Of a stretch of 64,000 nt of DNA, positions 47,141 through 55,808 are shown piece by piece (position 1 is the first letter of the stretch; each line of letters begins with the position of its first letter). The translations under genes and the position numbers were made by a program. The DNA is taken from contig JACDAQ010000006.1 of the NCBI GenBank assembly GCA_013695355.1, forward strand, positions 1 to 64,000. The letters are read 5' to 3'. This stretch comes from Candidatus Protochlamydia sp. GTDB taxonomy: Bacteria > Chlamydiota > Chlamydiia > Chlamydiales > Parachlamydiaceae. Under the pieces are notes generated by a model. It saw only the letters and a list, made by a program, of their open reading frames with translations. It had not been told where the DNA came from and ran no database searches.

Positions 47141-49240
47141 TTATGAATAAATTGAGGCATGAAGTTGCTGTAATTGCTGCAAAGCAAAAAGGTTGTTTCC
47201 TGATTGTGCAAGAGCCAGTGCCTGGTGAAGATAGGCATTTGATTTTTCTTTGAGTTTATATCTTTTACACATATGTGCAAGATTAGATAAGGTATAAATA
47301 TGATATTCTTTGCTTAAAGCTGTCCAGGGAATCGCTTTTTTAAGAAAAAGTTGTGCAGTCTTAGGCTTTTCCATCATAAAATAAGCTGAGCACAATGTAT
47401 TATAAATTTGCATGCATTCAAAAACTTCAATCGGTTTTGCCAGCAATTGTTCAATTTCTTCAACTAGAATTTGAATAATCGAGGTTGATGGGCTTGGCTT
47501 TCGTAGTTCTAATTGCACAAAATTTCTTAAAGTTTCAAGAATCATGCTATTATTTTTAGCTTCCATTGCGATGTCAAGAGCTTTTTTCAAATAAAGTTCC
47601 GAGAGAACAAAATCACCTGCCTTTCCTATGATTTCTCCTAAATTATTCCAACCCACCCACGCTCCATTAATGTCTCCACTTTTTATCACTATTTTGATTC
47701 CCTTTTCTATCTTTGCCTTACTTTCCTTTATTTGAAGACCTCGCATACCTGTTAAAGTTCCTAAAAGACAAAGGCTTCTCCCTACATCCAAAGAATTATT
47801 TGAATAGCACTCAATAAATGAAAAATCAGACTGGGCCTTATTCCAATCGCCCGTCAAATAATACGATGTCCCACGATGCCAAAGATAGGAGATTTTTGAT
47901 TGGGCATTAGAAAGGGTATTAATGCTCGTTGTCGCCTTATGTATGCATTCTGAAAAAAGGCCCGTTCTCCAAAGAAGATGGCAATAAGTGGCGCTTGTAA
48001 AATTTGTTTCTTTGTTCAACAAGGTTTTGGATAGATCAAAATGTTGTAATTCTATTAATATTTCTGCCAGATATAGCCCACTTTTTGATTCAAAGCCATT
48101 TTTATAGATTTCTACACTTTTTTTTAAAACCTCTAGTGATTGAGAGCTATGTTGATATAAAACTTTAAAAGCAGATTGTAAAGGTTCATCAAAGATGGAG
48201 TCGTATCCAAAGCATTGGATCGACATCACAAAATGAATAGCAGCTTCAAAATGTCCATGAAAAAGTTCATTGTATTGCTGAAGCCAGTAGGACTTTGTAA
48301 GGTCTGGCTGTAATTTTAAACGTTCTTTTTCTACAATTTCATTTAGCTTTTCATGGGGATGCCATGATCCCTTTTCGTAAAAAATGAGGCCTAAATATTC
48401 TAGCTCTTTAAAAATTTTCATTTTAATATCAAAGACTAAGCAAAACAATGCTTCATCAATCACAATTCCACATGAATAAATAGCCCCCATTGCTTTTTCA
48501 AGCTCTTTTTCAGTTCTCTTTCCTGTGGGCTTTTTTGGAAAGATGTCCAAGCTATGCATGCCAATATTATACATTTCTGGTTGGGGAAGATTATTTTTTT
48601 TCAGTTCCTTTTGAATTGATCTGTAAAGTGCTTCCGGGGAAAGATTAGTATTAACAATATCTCTTAAAGCTTTTATCAAAGCTTCTGTAAAGTATCCATA
48701 TTTATACTGCACACTCTCATAAGAGGGCAATATCCCCGATGAAAAAAGACAAAAAAGCATTTTATTTGAATCTGTTTTTCCTTGAATTTCTTCGATCATT
48801 TTTGGATTTATTACTGTATTGAGTCTTAAATGACATGCATCAATAAAAACATATATTGATGTGGTTTTCATTTTACAAAAGCCTTGAAGTAGCTTTTCAA
48901 GTTGAACGCCACGCGAACAAAGTCCTTGGTTAAGTGTACTATCAGAGAAAATGAGATAAGACTGTGGTGTTTGTCCCTCTGATCGATATCCGTGTCCGCA
49001 AAAATAAAAAAGCAATTGAAAAGAGGTAGTTAATAAAGCTATTTTTTCAAGGCAACTACTGAACTGCTGATTGGTTATATAAGGACTATCTAAAAGGTAA
49101 ATATTAGTTTCAGGAATACCCTGTTCAATAAGCAGGCGGGCCAAATTAAGTGCATCAGACTTGGCCGCTGGTAATGAAATAAAATCTTTGGATAAATAAT
49201 TTGAAACCCCAATGACAAGTGCAAAAATTGGGATGGTCAT
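47141..49240 (-). CDS. Caspase-like protease with TPR-type repeats
   Basis: A 699-residue protein with an N-terminal caspase-like (peptidase C14) domain: FALVIGVSNYLSKDFISLPAA with the D-A-LA linker, LLFYFCGHGYRSEG (His83) and SIYVFIDACHLRLN (Cys136), the full clan CD dyad. Residues about 330-690 are helical TPR-like repeats (TSINTLSNAQSKISYLWHRG, AWVGWNNLGEIIGKAGDFVL). Its ATG overlaps the stop of the XRE regulator by 4 bases. Bacterial caspase homologues fused to repeats act in stress-induced death and phage defence in other bacteria. Confidence 0.85.
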   Translation of the reverse strand: MTIPIFALVIGVSNYLSKDFISLPAAKSDALNLARLLIEQGIPETNIYLLDSPYITNQQFSSCLEKIALLTTSFQLLFYFCGHGYRSEGQTPQSYLIFSDSTLNQGLCSRGVQLEKLLQGFCKMKTTSIYVFIDACHLRLNTVINPKMIEEIQGKTDSNKMLFCLFSSGILPSYESVQYKYGYFTEALIKALRDIVNTNLSPEALYRSIQKELKKNNLPQPEMYNIGMHSLDIFPKKPTGKRTEKELEKAMGAIYSCGIVIDEALFCLVFDIKMKIFKELEYLGLIFYEKGSWHPHEKLNEIVEKERLKLQPDLTKSYWLQQYNELFHGHFEAAIHFVMSIQCFGYDSIFDEPLQSAFKVLYQHSSQSLEVLKKSVEIYKNGFESKSGLYLAEILIELQHFDLSKTLLNKETNFTSATYCHLLWRTGLFSECIHKATTSINTLSNAQSKISYLWHRGTSYYLTGDWNKAQSDFSFIECYSNNSLDVGRSLCLLGTLTGMRGLQIKESKAKIEKGIKIVIKSGDINGAWVGWNNLGEIIGKAGDFVLSELYLKKALDIAMEAKNNSMILETLRNFVQLELRKPSPSTSIIQILVEEIEQLLAKPIEVFECMQIYNTLCSAYFMMEKPKTAQLFLKKAIPWTALSKEYHIYTLSNLAHMCKRYKLKEKSNAYLHQALALAQSGNNLFALQQLQQLHASIYS

Positions 49241-49662
49241 TTTAGAACCCGAACACCCTCAATAAAAGATTCCAGAAATAAATGGTGTTGCGCAGTTGGA
49301 AATTTAATTACAAGCTCGTAGATTTTAGAAATGAATTTTCCTTTTCTTTTGGCATCTAGCTTAAATGGCAAGTGGGAACTATTTTCTTCGACCCATATGA
49401 CAATTTCATTTAATAAATCTAACGTAGATTGTTTGCTATCCTTGTCATCGCCGAAATCTTTCTTTGAAAAAAAATCCTCAATAGGAATTTCAAAAGCGTT
49501 TAGGAATTTCATCAAATAGTCAATTGTTAAACTCCTTTGGCCCCTTTCTATGCGCCCAACCTTTTGATAATCTTCACCTATTTTTTCGGCCAAGTTGTTA
49601 ACAGTAAGCCCTTTGGCTTGACGAATATCGCGAATTTTTGAATAAATATTTATTTCTTCCAT
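49237..49662 (-). CDS. XRE-family transcriptional regulator
   Basis: A 141-residue protein with an N-terminal Cro/C1-type helix-turn-helix (KIRDIRQAKGLTVNNLAEKI followed by QKVGRIERGQRSL; residues about 9-62) and an 80-residue C-terminal helical domain of unknown role. Its stop overlaps the caspase start (ATGA), so both are made together. Such a regulator often represses its own operon; the upstream 49663-49760 is AT-rich with only an imperfect AACC/GGTT palindrome. Confidence 0.88.
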   Translation of the reverse strand: MEEINIYSKIRDIRQAKGLTVNNLAEKIGEDYQKVGRIERGQRSLTIDYLMKFLNAFEIPIEDFFSKKDFGDDKDSKQSTLDLLNEIVIWVEENSSHLPFKLDAKRKGKFISKIYELVIKFPTAQHHLFLESFIEGVRVLK

Positions 49663-49799
49663 AACTTTATCATTTTTAGAATTTTTTTATCAACCTAACG
49701 AAATTATTGGTTTTTTGAATTTTTATTGTAAAAAATTAACCTTATAATAGCAACTATGATTTAATTTAAAAAATAGTAAAATCTATTTTTTCGCTGAGG

Positions 49800-50080
49800 A
49801 ATCATAGGTTCTTAGGCGTTATGATACTTTCTTAAACCCTTTCCAAAAGTTTATCAAGAAATAAATTTATTTTTAAACAGGGATATACACCCAAAAAAAT
49901 TGAAATGAAGGAGTGAATCTGTAGCCTCTTAACATCTTTAAAGCAAAGCTTATCGAATTGAGCGCTCCATGAAAAACGATTGTAAGGGCTAAGTCCAAGG
50001 ATCTGGGAAAATTGGTGTCCGTTAGTATAGATGTCTCAGTATGCTGCACCCTCACTTAACACCGGATAATTGAGCTAAAG
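49800..50080 (-). other. Possible gene remnant upstream of tpiA
   Basis: On the minus strand two overlapping frames look faintly coding: LSPYNRFSWSAQFDKLCFKD and, in another frame, LDLALTIVFHGALNSISFAL. Neither matches a family I know and neither has a ribosome binding site. The remainder of 49663-50261 contains only the tpiA leader (AAGGAG 8 bases before the tpiA ATG). Confidence 0.2.
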
Positions 50081-50261
50081 AAGAAGAATAATAATTCAAA
50101 ATTCAGGGTTATTAGTCTTACAGGTAATAGGACGCATGTGTAAAATCGCTTGTCAATCACAAACAGTTTATCCAAAATAATTGCTTGATTCGGAATTGGA
50201 TTTTGCTTGAATTTCTTATTGAGCTGGACTATGATTTTTATATTCTAAAGGAGAATGTCTG

Positions 50262-51023
50262 ATGGATCAGTCTCACCGCCCCGTGGTAATTACGGGGAAT
50301 TGGAAAATGCATAAAAATTTGGAAGAAGCAAATTCTTTTATTGAGGCAATCAAGCCGGTTGTCGAAAAAAGTCCTTCCCAAATTTGGCTTGCAGTACCAT
50401 TCACCTTGCTTTACCCTTTAACTAGGGATCATCCTGGATCTGCCTTAAAAATAGGCGCTCAAAATATGAACGATGCATCTCAAGGAGCGTTTACTGGTGA
50501 AATAGCTGGAAAAATGCTTTTGGATGCCGGAGCATATTTTGTTCTTCTCGGGCATTCAGAGAGGCGGCGCATATTTCATGAAGATTGCGCCTTTATCAAT
50601 CGCAAAGTGAAAAAAGCATTGGAAGTGGGCTTAAGGCCTGTTTTATGCATCGGAGAAACAATTGAAGAATACGAAGCTAAACAAACACATGCTGTCATTC
50701 GCAAGCAGATTAAGCAATGCCTTCTTGATTTGACGCCGGAAGAACTTGCCCCTTTAGTCATTGCCTATGAGCCTGTATGGGCAATTGGAAGCGATCATAG
50801 TGCAACTCCAGAGATTGCACAGGAAGTACATCATTTTTGCCGCACAGTATTAGGGGAAGAATTTTCGCCTGAACTGGCTGAAAAGGTTGTGATCCAATAT
50901 GGGGGGTCTGTCAATCCCTCCAATGCAAAAGAATTATTGAATGAACCTGATATTGACGGTCTTTTAATCGGGGGAGCTTCACTTTCTCTTGAAACTTTTA
51001 GTCAAATAGTGGAAGATAAGTAG
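50262..51023 (+). CDS. tpiA: Triosephosphate isomerase
   Basis: A 253-residue glycolytic isomerase with NWKMHKN (substrate lysine), IGAQNMNDASQGAFTGE, GHSERRRIF (catalytic histidine), AYEPVWAIG (catalytic glutamate) and YGGSVNPSNAKELL with the phosphate-binding LIGGASL. It is divergent from xseA, as I recall for C. trachomatis, but here separated by the accessory island. secG follows 31 bases later. Confidence 0.97.
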   Translation: MDQSHRPVVITGNWKMHKNLEEANSFIEAIKPVVEKSPSQIWLAVPFTLLYPLTRDHPGSALKIGAQNMNDASQGAFTGEIAGKMLLDAGAYFVLLGHSERRRIFHEDCAFINRKVKKALEVGLRPVLCIGETIEEYEAKQTHAVIRKQIKQCLLDLTPEELAPLVIAYEPVWAIGSDHSATPEIAQEVHHFCRTVLGEEFSPELAEKVVIQYGGSVNPSNAKELLNEPDIDGLLIGGASLSLETFSQIVEDK

Positions 51024-51054
51024 TCTAAAATTTAATTTTCAGGGTTGTATTATT

Positions 51055-51354
51055 ATGGCATTTCTTTATTTTTTTACGATTGCTCTCTTTATGCTTCTTT
51101 GCGTCATACTTTGTTCTGTGATCCTTATGCAGGAAAGTAAAAGTTCGGGATTGGGAGCCTCTTTTGGGGGAGACAGCAGTGAGTCTTTATTCGGTACTTC
51201 GACTGCGGATGTGTTGAAAAAAGTGACGGCCTGGCTGGCTTTAGTTTTTTTAGCTGCCTGCATTCTCCTTTCTCTTTGGACGACTTCTTTAGGTCGCTCG
51301 CCATCAAATGCCCCGGCATTTACAATGGAAAAGATTGAATCGATCGAATCATAA
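51055..51354 (+). CDS. secG: Preprotein translocase subunit SecG
   Basis: A 99-residue SecG with two hydrophobic segments (FFTIALFMLLCVILCSVILM and ALVFLAACILLSLW) joined by the signature MQESKSSGLGASFGGDSSES and FGTSTADVLKK. It is a SecYEG channel subunit in the inner membrane. It follows tpiA, a common bacterial arrangement. Confidence 0.93.
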   Translation: MAFLYFFTIALFMLLCVILCSVILMQESKSSGLGASFGGDSSESLFGTSTADVLKKVTAWLALVFLAACILLSLWTTSLGRSPSNAPAFTMEKIESIES

Positions 51355-51358
51355 GGTC

Positions 51359-51530
51359 TTAGCGTAGTCTGCGTTTGTTTTCGCAGACTTTATCTTGCTT
51401 GTTTGTCGAGATTAGTGATGTCTTTAAGTGGATTGAAGTCAGCGCAAACAAGGGTAGATTAAAGTTTGCGAAAATGAACGTGGACTATGGTCCGCGAAAA
51501 CGAGCGCGGACTGAAGTCTACGCTACATGT
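51359..51530. repeat. Degenerate AGTCTGCG / CGCAGACT palindromic array
   Basis: Between secG and def, short units of the type GTAGTCTGCG-TTTGTTTTCG-CAGACT recur in degenerate direct and inverted copies (51364-51392, 51446-51475, 51476-51500, 51500-51527), and the two ends form GTAGTCTGCG / AGTCTACGCTA. The whole block can fold on itself. It may serve as a bidirectional terminator for the two converging genes. Confidence 0.55.
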
Positions 51531-51536
51531 TCGGTT

Positions 51537-52067
51537 TTAGTGCTTGCTGAATTGTTTTTTTATCTTTTTGAGATGAGCTTCCAAATCTTTTTTTCTTTTG
51601 GGAGGAAGTCGATCAATATAAAGGACCCCATTTATATGGTCATTTTCATGCATGATAACATGCGCATCAAAGCCAATAAACTCCTCTATAAAAAGACGCC
51701 CCTCCAAATCCATTGCTTGTATTGTCACTTTTAAAGGGCGGATAACTGTTTCTCTAATCCCTGGAATCGATAGACACCCTTCCTGGCAAGGCCAGGTTTC
51801 CTGACTGTAAGAAACGATCTTTGGATTAATAAAGACGCGAAGCGTTCCGGGCAGTACAGTATCATCATCGACATAGCGGGGAATGCAGGTAATAAAGAGA
51901 GCTAAGGATTGATGGACCTGCGGTGCTGCTAGACCGCATCCGTCATTTGCCTCCATCGTTTCCGTCATATCAATGATAAGTTGGCGAACGGTCTCATTAA
52001 TTTCTTGGATTGGAGATGTTTTTTTTCGTAAAACCTGATCTCCGTAATAAGCTAAAGGTAGTTTCAT
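51537..52067 (-). CDS. def: Peptide deformylase
   Basis: A 176-residue metalloenzyme removing the N-terminal formyl group from nascent proteins. All three motifs are intact: GCGLAAPQV, EGCLSIPG (metal cysteine) and the metal-binding HENDHINGVLYID. I chose ATG 52067 (MKLPLAYYGD); a 10-residue longer frame starting at 52097 has no family support. Confidence 0.95.
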   Translation of the reverse strand: MKLPLAYYGDQVLRKKTSPIQEINETVRQLIIDMTETMEANDGCGLAAPQVHQSLALFITCIPRYVDDDTVLPGTLRVFINPKIVSYSQETWPCQEGCLSIPGIRETVIRPLKVTIQAMDLEGRLFIEEFIGFDAHVIMHENDHINGVLYIDRLPPKRKKDLEAHLKKIKKQFSKH

Positions 52068-52132
52068 AGAGCGCTCTTGTAAGCAATAAAGATTCATTTT
52101 AGCATAGTTTCAAGTTAAAAAGGAAGTGAAAC

Positions 52133-54523
52133 ATGCCTCTGTCCACCTCGTCCGCTTGTCTGCTTTGCCAAAGCCCACTCTCTTCTTCTTATTGCAGAGA
52201 TAAAGAAAAATCTTTCTGCTGCGCAGGATGCCAGGCCGTCTATCAAATTTTGGAAAGCCGGCAAGTGCTTGAAAAAGCTCATGACCACCCCCTTTTTCAG
52301 CAGGCCCTTCGTTCAGGCTTGATTGCAAATCCTGGTTTATTGGAACAGATCAATCAAAAAAAAGAAGCTTTTTCCCATGAAGAAAAAGAAAAAATCCCAT
52401 TAGAAATCCATGATATGTGGTGCCCTTCGTGCGCGCAGGTGATCCGTTTGACCCTACTAAAAGAGGAGGGGGTAAAGGAATGCCACGTGGATTACACAAC
52501 AGATCTTGCTTCTATAGAATATATTCCCCGCCTCATGTCAAAAGAAAAAATTTTAAAGTTGGTCCGGCAATTAGGCTATGTCCCTGTCCTCATGACAGAT
52601 CCTCGTCAGCAGACTAATCATCGGCGCCTCTCCCTCCGCTTTATTGTTGCAGCTTTTTTTTCGATGAATGTGATGATGTTTGCCTATCCTATTTATGCCG
52701 GTTATTTTTATGAGGATACTGAGGGCTATGCAAGACTATTTGCCTGGCTTTCCTTCGCAGGATCGCTGCCGGTATTACTGTACAGCGCATGGCCGATCTG
52801 GCGACGTTTTTATTCAGCCATGCGGGTTGGGATTTGGGGAATGGAAACCTTAGTAGCACTTGGTGTTGCATCTGCCACCGCGCTTTCTCTTTACGAATTA
52901 ACGCAGGATAGCCTGTATGTTTATTTTGATTCCATGACTGTCATTATCGTTTTTGTACTGCTTGGCAAAATGATAGAGGGAAGGGCAAAATTTTCAGCTA
53001 AGGATGCCTTGGTCCAGTTAACGCGTGCTTTGCCCAGAAGAGGGCGAAAGAGGTTTTCTACGGGCGAAGAAAAATTTGTTCCGATTAAAGATTTCAATGT
53101 AGGAGATCTGCTAGTTGTCTTTTGCGGCGAAAAAATTGTTTTAGACGGTGAGGTATTGGAGGGGGAAGGGTCTTGCGATGAATCACTTATGACAGGCGAA
53201 TCTTTGCCTGCTCATAAAACGAGAGGTGCGTCAGTTTTAGCGGGAACTATCTTGCAGCAGGGCCATTTGACGGTGAAGGTCAAAGCGGATTCGGAAGGAT
53301 CGGCCCTTTACCATATCGTTGAGATGGTTGAAAGAGATGTGGGGCATAAATCCGCTTATACACGAGCAATCGATCCTATTATCAGATGGTTTGTGCCGGC
53401 TGTTGGGTTGTTGGCTTTTGCCGTATTCGCCTCCTGCCTAATTTTTAATATCATGGATGGTGAAAAAACTCCTTTTCAAACCGGGATCATCCGGGCTGTA
53501 TCTGTCCTACTGATTTCCTGTCCTTGCGCTATTGGTATTGCGGCCCCTTTGGCTGAATCACATTTGCTTAATGCTTTAGCAAAGCTGGGAGTAATCGTGC
53601 GCAATCGGGGCTGCCTTCCTTATATCGGCAGAGAAACAACATTTATTTGCGATAAAACAGGTACGATTACGGAGGGAAAATACAGCGTTCTAAAAGGTTT
53701 GGAAACTCTTTCGTTTCAAAATAAACGCATTTTGAAGGAAATGGTATCAAAATCTTCTCATCCTGTGGCTATTGCCATCAATAAAGAACTTCTTTGTATC
53801 GGAGAACCTCTCGAAAAAGTTGAGGAGATTATTGGGCGCGGAATTAAAGCGGAAAAACTGGCGACCCACTATATTCTAGGATCCTCCATTTTTTTAGCTC
53901 AACAAGGAATTGAAGCAGTTCCTTTGCCTGAACTCCAAAATGAAATTAATACGGTGGTTTACTTTGGGTGGAACAATCAATGCATGGCTCTGATCTACCT
54001 TGGTGATTCCATTCGTCCGGAAGCTAAAGAACTCGTCAAGGAACTTTCGGATACCCGCTCTGTCCTTTTATCAGGAGATGCTTTGATAACAGTTGAAGCA
54101 GCAGCCAATGCCTGTGGCTTTAGTGCCTGGCATGGTGAATTCCATCCATTACAAAAAAGGAATTTTATCGACGCATTAAAGCAAAAAGGGGAAATTGTCG
54201 CTATGTTGGGAGATGGTGTGAATGACGCTCCAGCCCTCACTGCTGCAAATGTGGGAATTGCGGTCGTTTCCGCGACAGATATTTCAATTCAGGTGTCGGA
54301 TCTTTTGCTCACCACAGACCGGCTGCTTATCATCCCCATGCTGAGGAAATTGGCGAAAAAGGGTCATTCTATTCTTAAACAAAACATATTTTGGTCATTT
54401 TTTTATAATTGCATTGGGCTTGGGCTTGCGGCGTCTGGAGCTTTGACTCCACTATTTGCGGCTTTTGCCATGGTGGCAAGCAGTTTAATTGTTGTATTGA
54501 ATACACAAAGATTACGGAAATGA
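52133..54523 (+). CDS. P1B metal-transporting ATPase, FixI/CcoI-like
   Basis: A 796-residue heavy-metal ATPase. N-terminal cysteine cluster (C9, C12, C29, C30, C33 with FCCAGCQAVYQIL) as in FixI/CcoI-type pumps, then an HMA domain with MWCPSCA, several membrane helices, the ion-path CPC motif (463-465), DKTGT phosphorylation site, TGES and MLGDGVNDAP. The CPC type carries Cu+ (or Ag+). FixI/CcoI pumps supply copper to cbb3 oxidase; no oxidase gene is in the window, so detoxification is equally possible. Confidence 0.9.
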   Translation: MPLSTSSACLLCQSPLSSSYCRDKEKSFCCAGCQAVYQILESRQVLEKAHDHPLFQQALRSGLIANPGLLEQINQKKEAFSHEEKEKIPLEIHDMWCPSCAQVIRLTLLKEEGVKECHVDYTTDLASIEYIPRLMSKEKILKLVRQLGYVPVLMTDPRQQTNHRRLSLRFIVAAFFSMNVMMFAYPIYAGYFYEDTEGYARLFAWLSFAGSLPVLLYSAWPIWRRFYSAMRVGIWGMETLVALGVASATALSLYELTQDSLYVYFDSMTVIIVFVLLGKMIEGRAKFSAKDALVQLTRALPRRGRKRFSTGEEKFVPIKDFNVGDLLVVFCGEKIVLDGEVLEGEGSCDESLMTGESLPAHKTRGASVLAGTILQQGHLTVKVKADSEGSALYHIVEMVERDVGHKSAYTRAIDPIIRWFVPAVGLLAFAVFASCLIFNIMDGEKTPFQTGIIRAVSVLLISCPCAIGIAAPLAESHLLNALAKLGVIVRNRGCLPYIGRETTFICDKTGTITEGKYSVLKGLETLSFQNKRILKEMVSKSSHPVAIAINKELLCIGEPLEKVEEIIGRGIKAEKLATHYILGSSIFLAQQGIEAVPLPELQNEINTVVYFGWNNQCMALIYLGDSIRPEAKELVKELSDTRSVLLSGDALITVEAAANACGFSAWHGEFHPLQKRNFIDALKQKGEIVAMLGDGVNDAPALTAANVGIAVVSATDISIQVSDLLLTTDRLLIIPMLRKLAKKGHSILKQNIFWSFFYNCIGLGLAASGALTPLFAAFAMVASSLIVVLNTQRLRK

Positions 54524-54637
54524 ATTTTTTGATTTTTTATTAGAATTTTATTAATTTAGTGTTAATTCTAATTCTAAAATGTAAAATTATTGTCATAAAT
54601 GATATAGTGAAACTTTAATAAAAATATAGGTGTTCAT

Positions 54638-55729
54638 ATGTTAATTTCTTCAAATATACAAGTTTTCAATCAGGTCGTGAGCTCATTCAATAACCCGGAG
54701 CATGAATATATTCAAATTGATCGTAACACGGGTCTAGCCAAGCCTATTTCCTCTAAATTTTGGTCTTCTTCTTTTAAAGATATCACAAATTTAGTTAAAG
54801 GAACATTAGAGAGTAATACAGCGACTGTAGAAGAAAAGAGGGAAATACTCAGGCACTTTAGTGTGATAAAAAATAAATTTGAAGATAAGAAGCTTAATTT
54901 CATAATGAAGCTCTTTTTTGGAAATTATAAAACCGCTCTAATCAGTGAAGCTTATTCGGTTCTCGCTCAAGGGCGGGCTATTTATCCAGAAATTATAGAG
55001 AATCTTACAGAAGAAGAGGTTACAGATGAAGTTGTTGATGAAAGCCAAAATCCAAATCTGCCTTCTGAAATAAAAGTTGAAGAAGCCCCCATCATTTTGC
55101 CTGGGGAAGAAAATATCGATGTTCCTGATAATGGAGATTGCCTCTTTTGTGCGATTGGATTAGGCATGAAACTTAAGTATTCTGATAATCAAGAAATTCA
55201 AAATAAATTAAATTGGAATGTTGACCCAACTGTTTTGAGAAATCATTTGAGAAATACAGGAAATTTATTGGATGAACCTAGCGCGAACCTTCGAAAGCAA
55301 GCTTATGAATATTTATTAGCTAATTTTAATACGAATGAAACATTCCAAATCGAATTAATGGGATCTATTATGGAATATAATGATGGAATTGAAAGAGCTA
55401 TCAAAAATGATTTAAGCAACCCTGATGGGTATGATGATGAGGCATCCAAATGCATCCAAAAAGGGATAGAAGATGCTTTACAAAAATTTCTGAAAGATGA
55501 TGATTTTGAAGGCTATTTAAATTTAGCAAAAGAGAAAGGCTTTTCATGTGGAAATGTAGAAATTGCCGCATTGTCCTTAATTTACAATATACCGATTCAT
55601 GTCTTTTTTAAATATGGCGAAGAAGGACAAAACTCAAGGAATTTTAATCTTTTAAAATCTAACTTACCTCCCATTAAATTAGCCCATGTTGGTGGAAATC
55701 ACTTTCAACTTTTGCATATACCCAATTAA
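54638..55729 (+). CDS. OTU-family cysteine protease (deubiquitinase candidate)
   Basis: A 363-residue protein. Residues 160-360 carry the OTU signatures: VPDNGDCLFCAIG with Asp164/Cys168, GFSCGNVEIAALSLIYNIPIHVF (equivalent of the WGG-E-ALA strand) and GGNHFQLLH with His355. The N-terminal 150 residues are helical and acidic toward the end. There is no signal peptide. Since bacteria lack ubiquitin, the substrate would be host ubiquitin or ubiquitin-like conjugates. The region before the gene is AT-rich. Confidence 0.8.
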   Translation: MLISSNIQVFNQVVSSFNNPEHEYIQIDRNTGLAKPISSKFWSSSFKDITNLVKGTLESNTATVEEKREILRHFSVIKNKFEDKKLNFIMKLFFGNYKTALISEAYSVLAQGRAIYPEIIENLTEEEVTDEVVDESQNPNLPSEIKVEEAPIILPGEENIDVPDNGDCLFCAIGLGMKLKYSDNQEIQNKLNWNVDPTVLRNHLRNTGNLLDEPSANLRKQAYEYLLANFNTNETFQIELMGSIMEYNDGIERAIKNDLSNPDGYDDEASKCIQKGIEDALQKFLKDDDFEGYLNLAKEKGFSCGNVEIAALSLIYNIPIHVFFKYGEEGQNSRNFNLLKSNLPPIKLAHVGGNHFQLLHIPN

Positions 55730-55773
55730 ACTTAAAAATTAGATTTGGGTATAATTTAATTTAATTTCAAATC

Positions 55774-55803
55774 AAAAGTTTCAGCATAAATGCTGAAACT
55801 TTT
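55774..55803. terminator. Bidirectional terminator
   Basis: AAAAGTTTCAGCA and its exact complement, with a TAAA loop, lie between the converging OTU and methyltransferase genes, with A/T runs at both ends. Confidence 0.85.
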
Positions 55804-55808
55804 GAAAC

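Noticed and set aside
31504-50261. Prophage
   Set aside because: No integrase, capsid, portal, terminase or tail gene and no attachment repeats were seen in the island.
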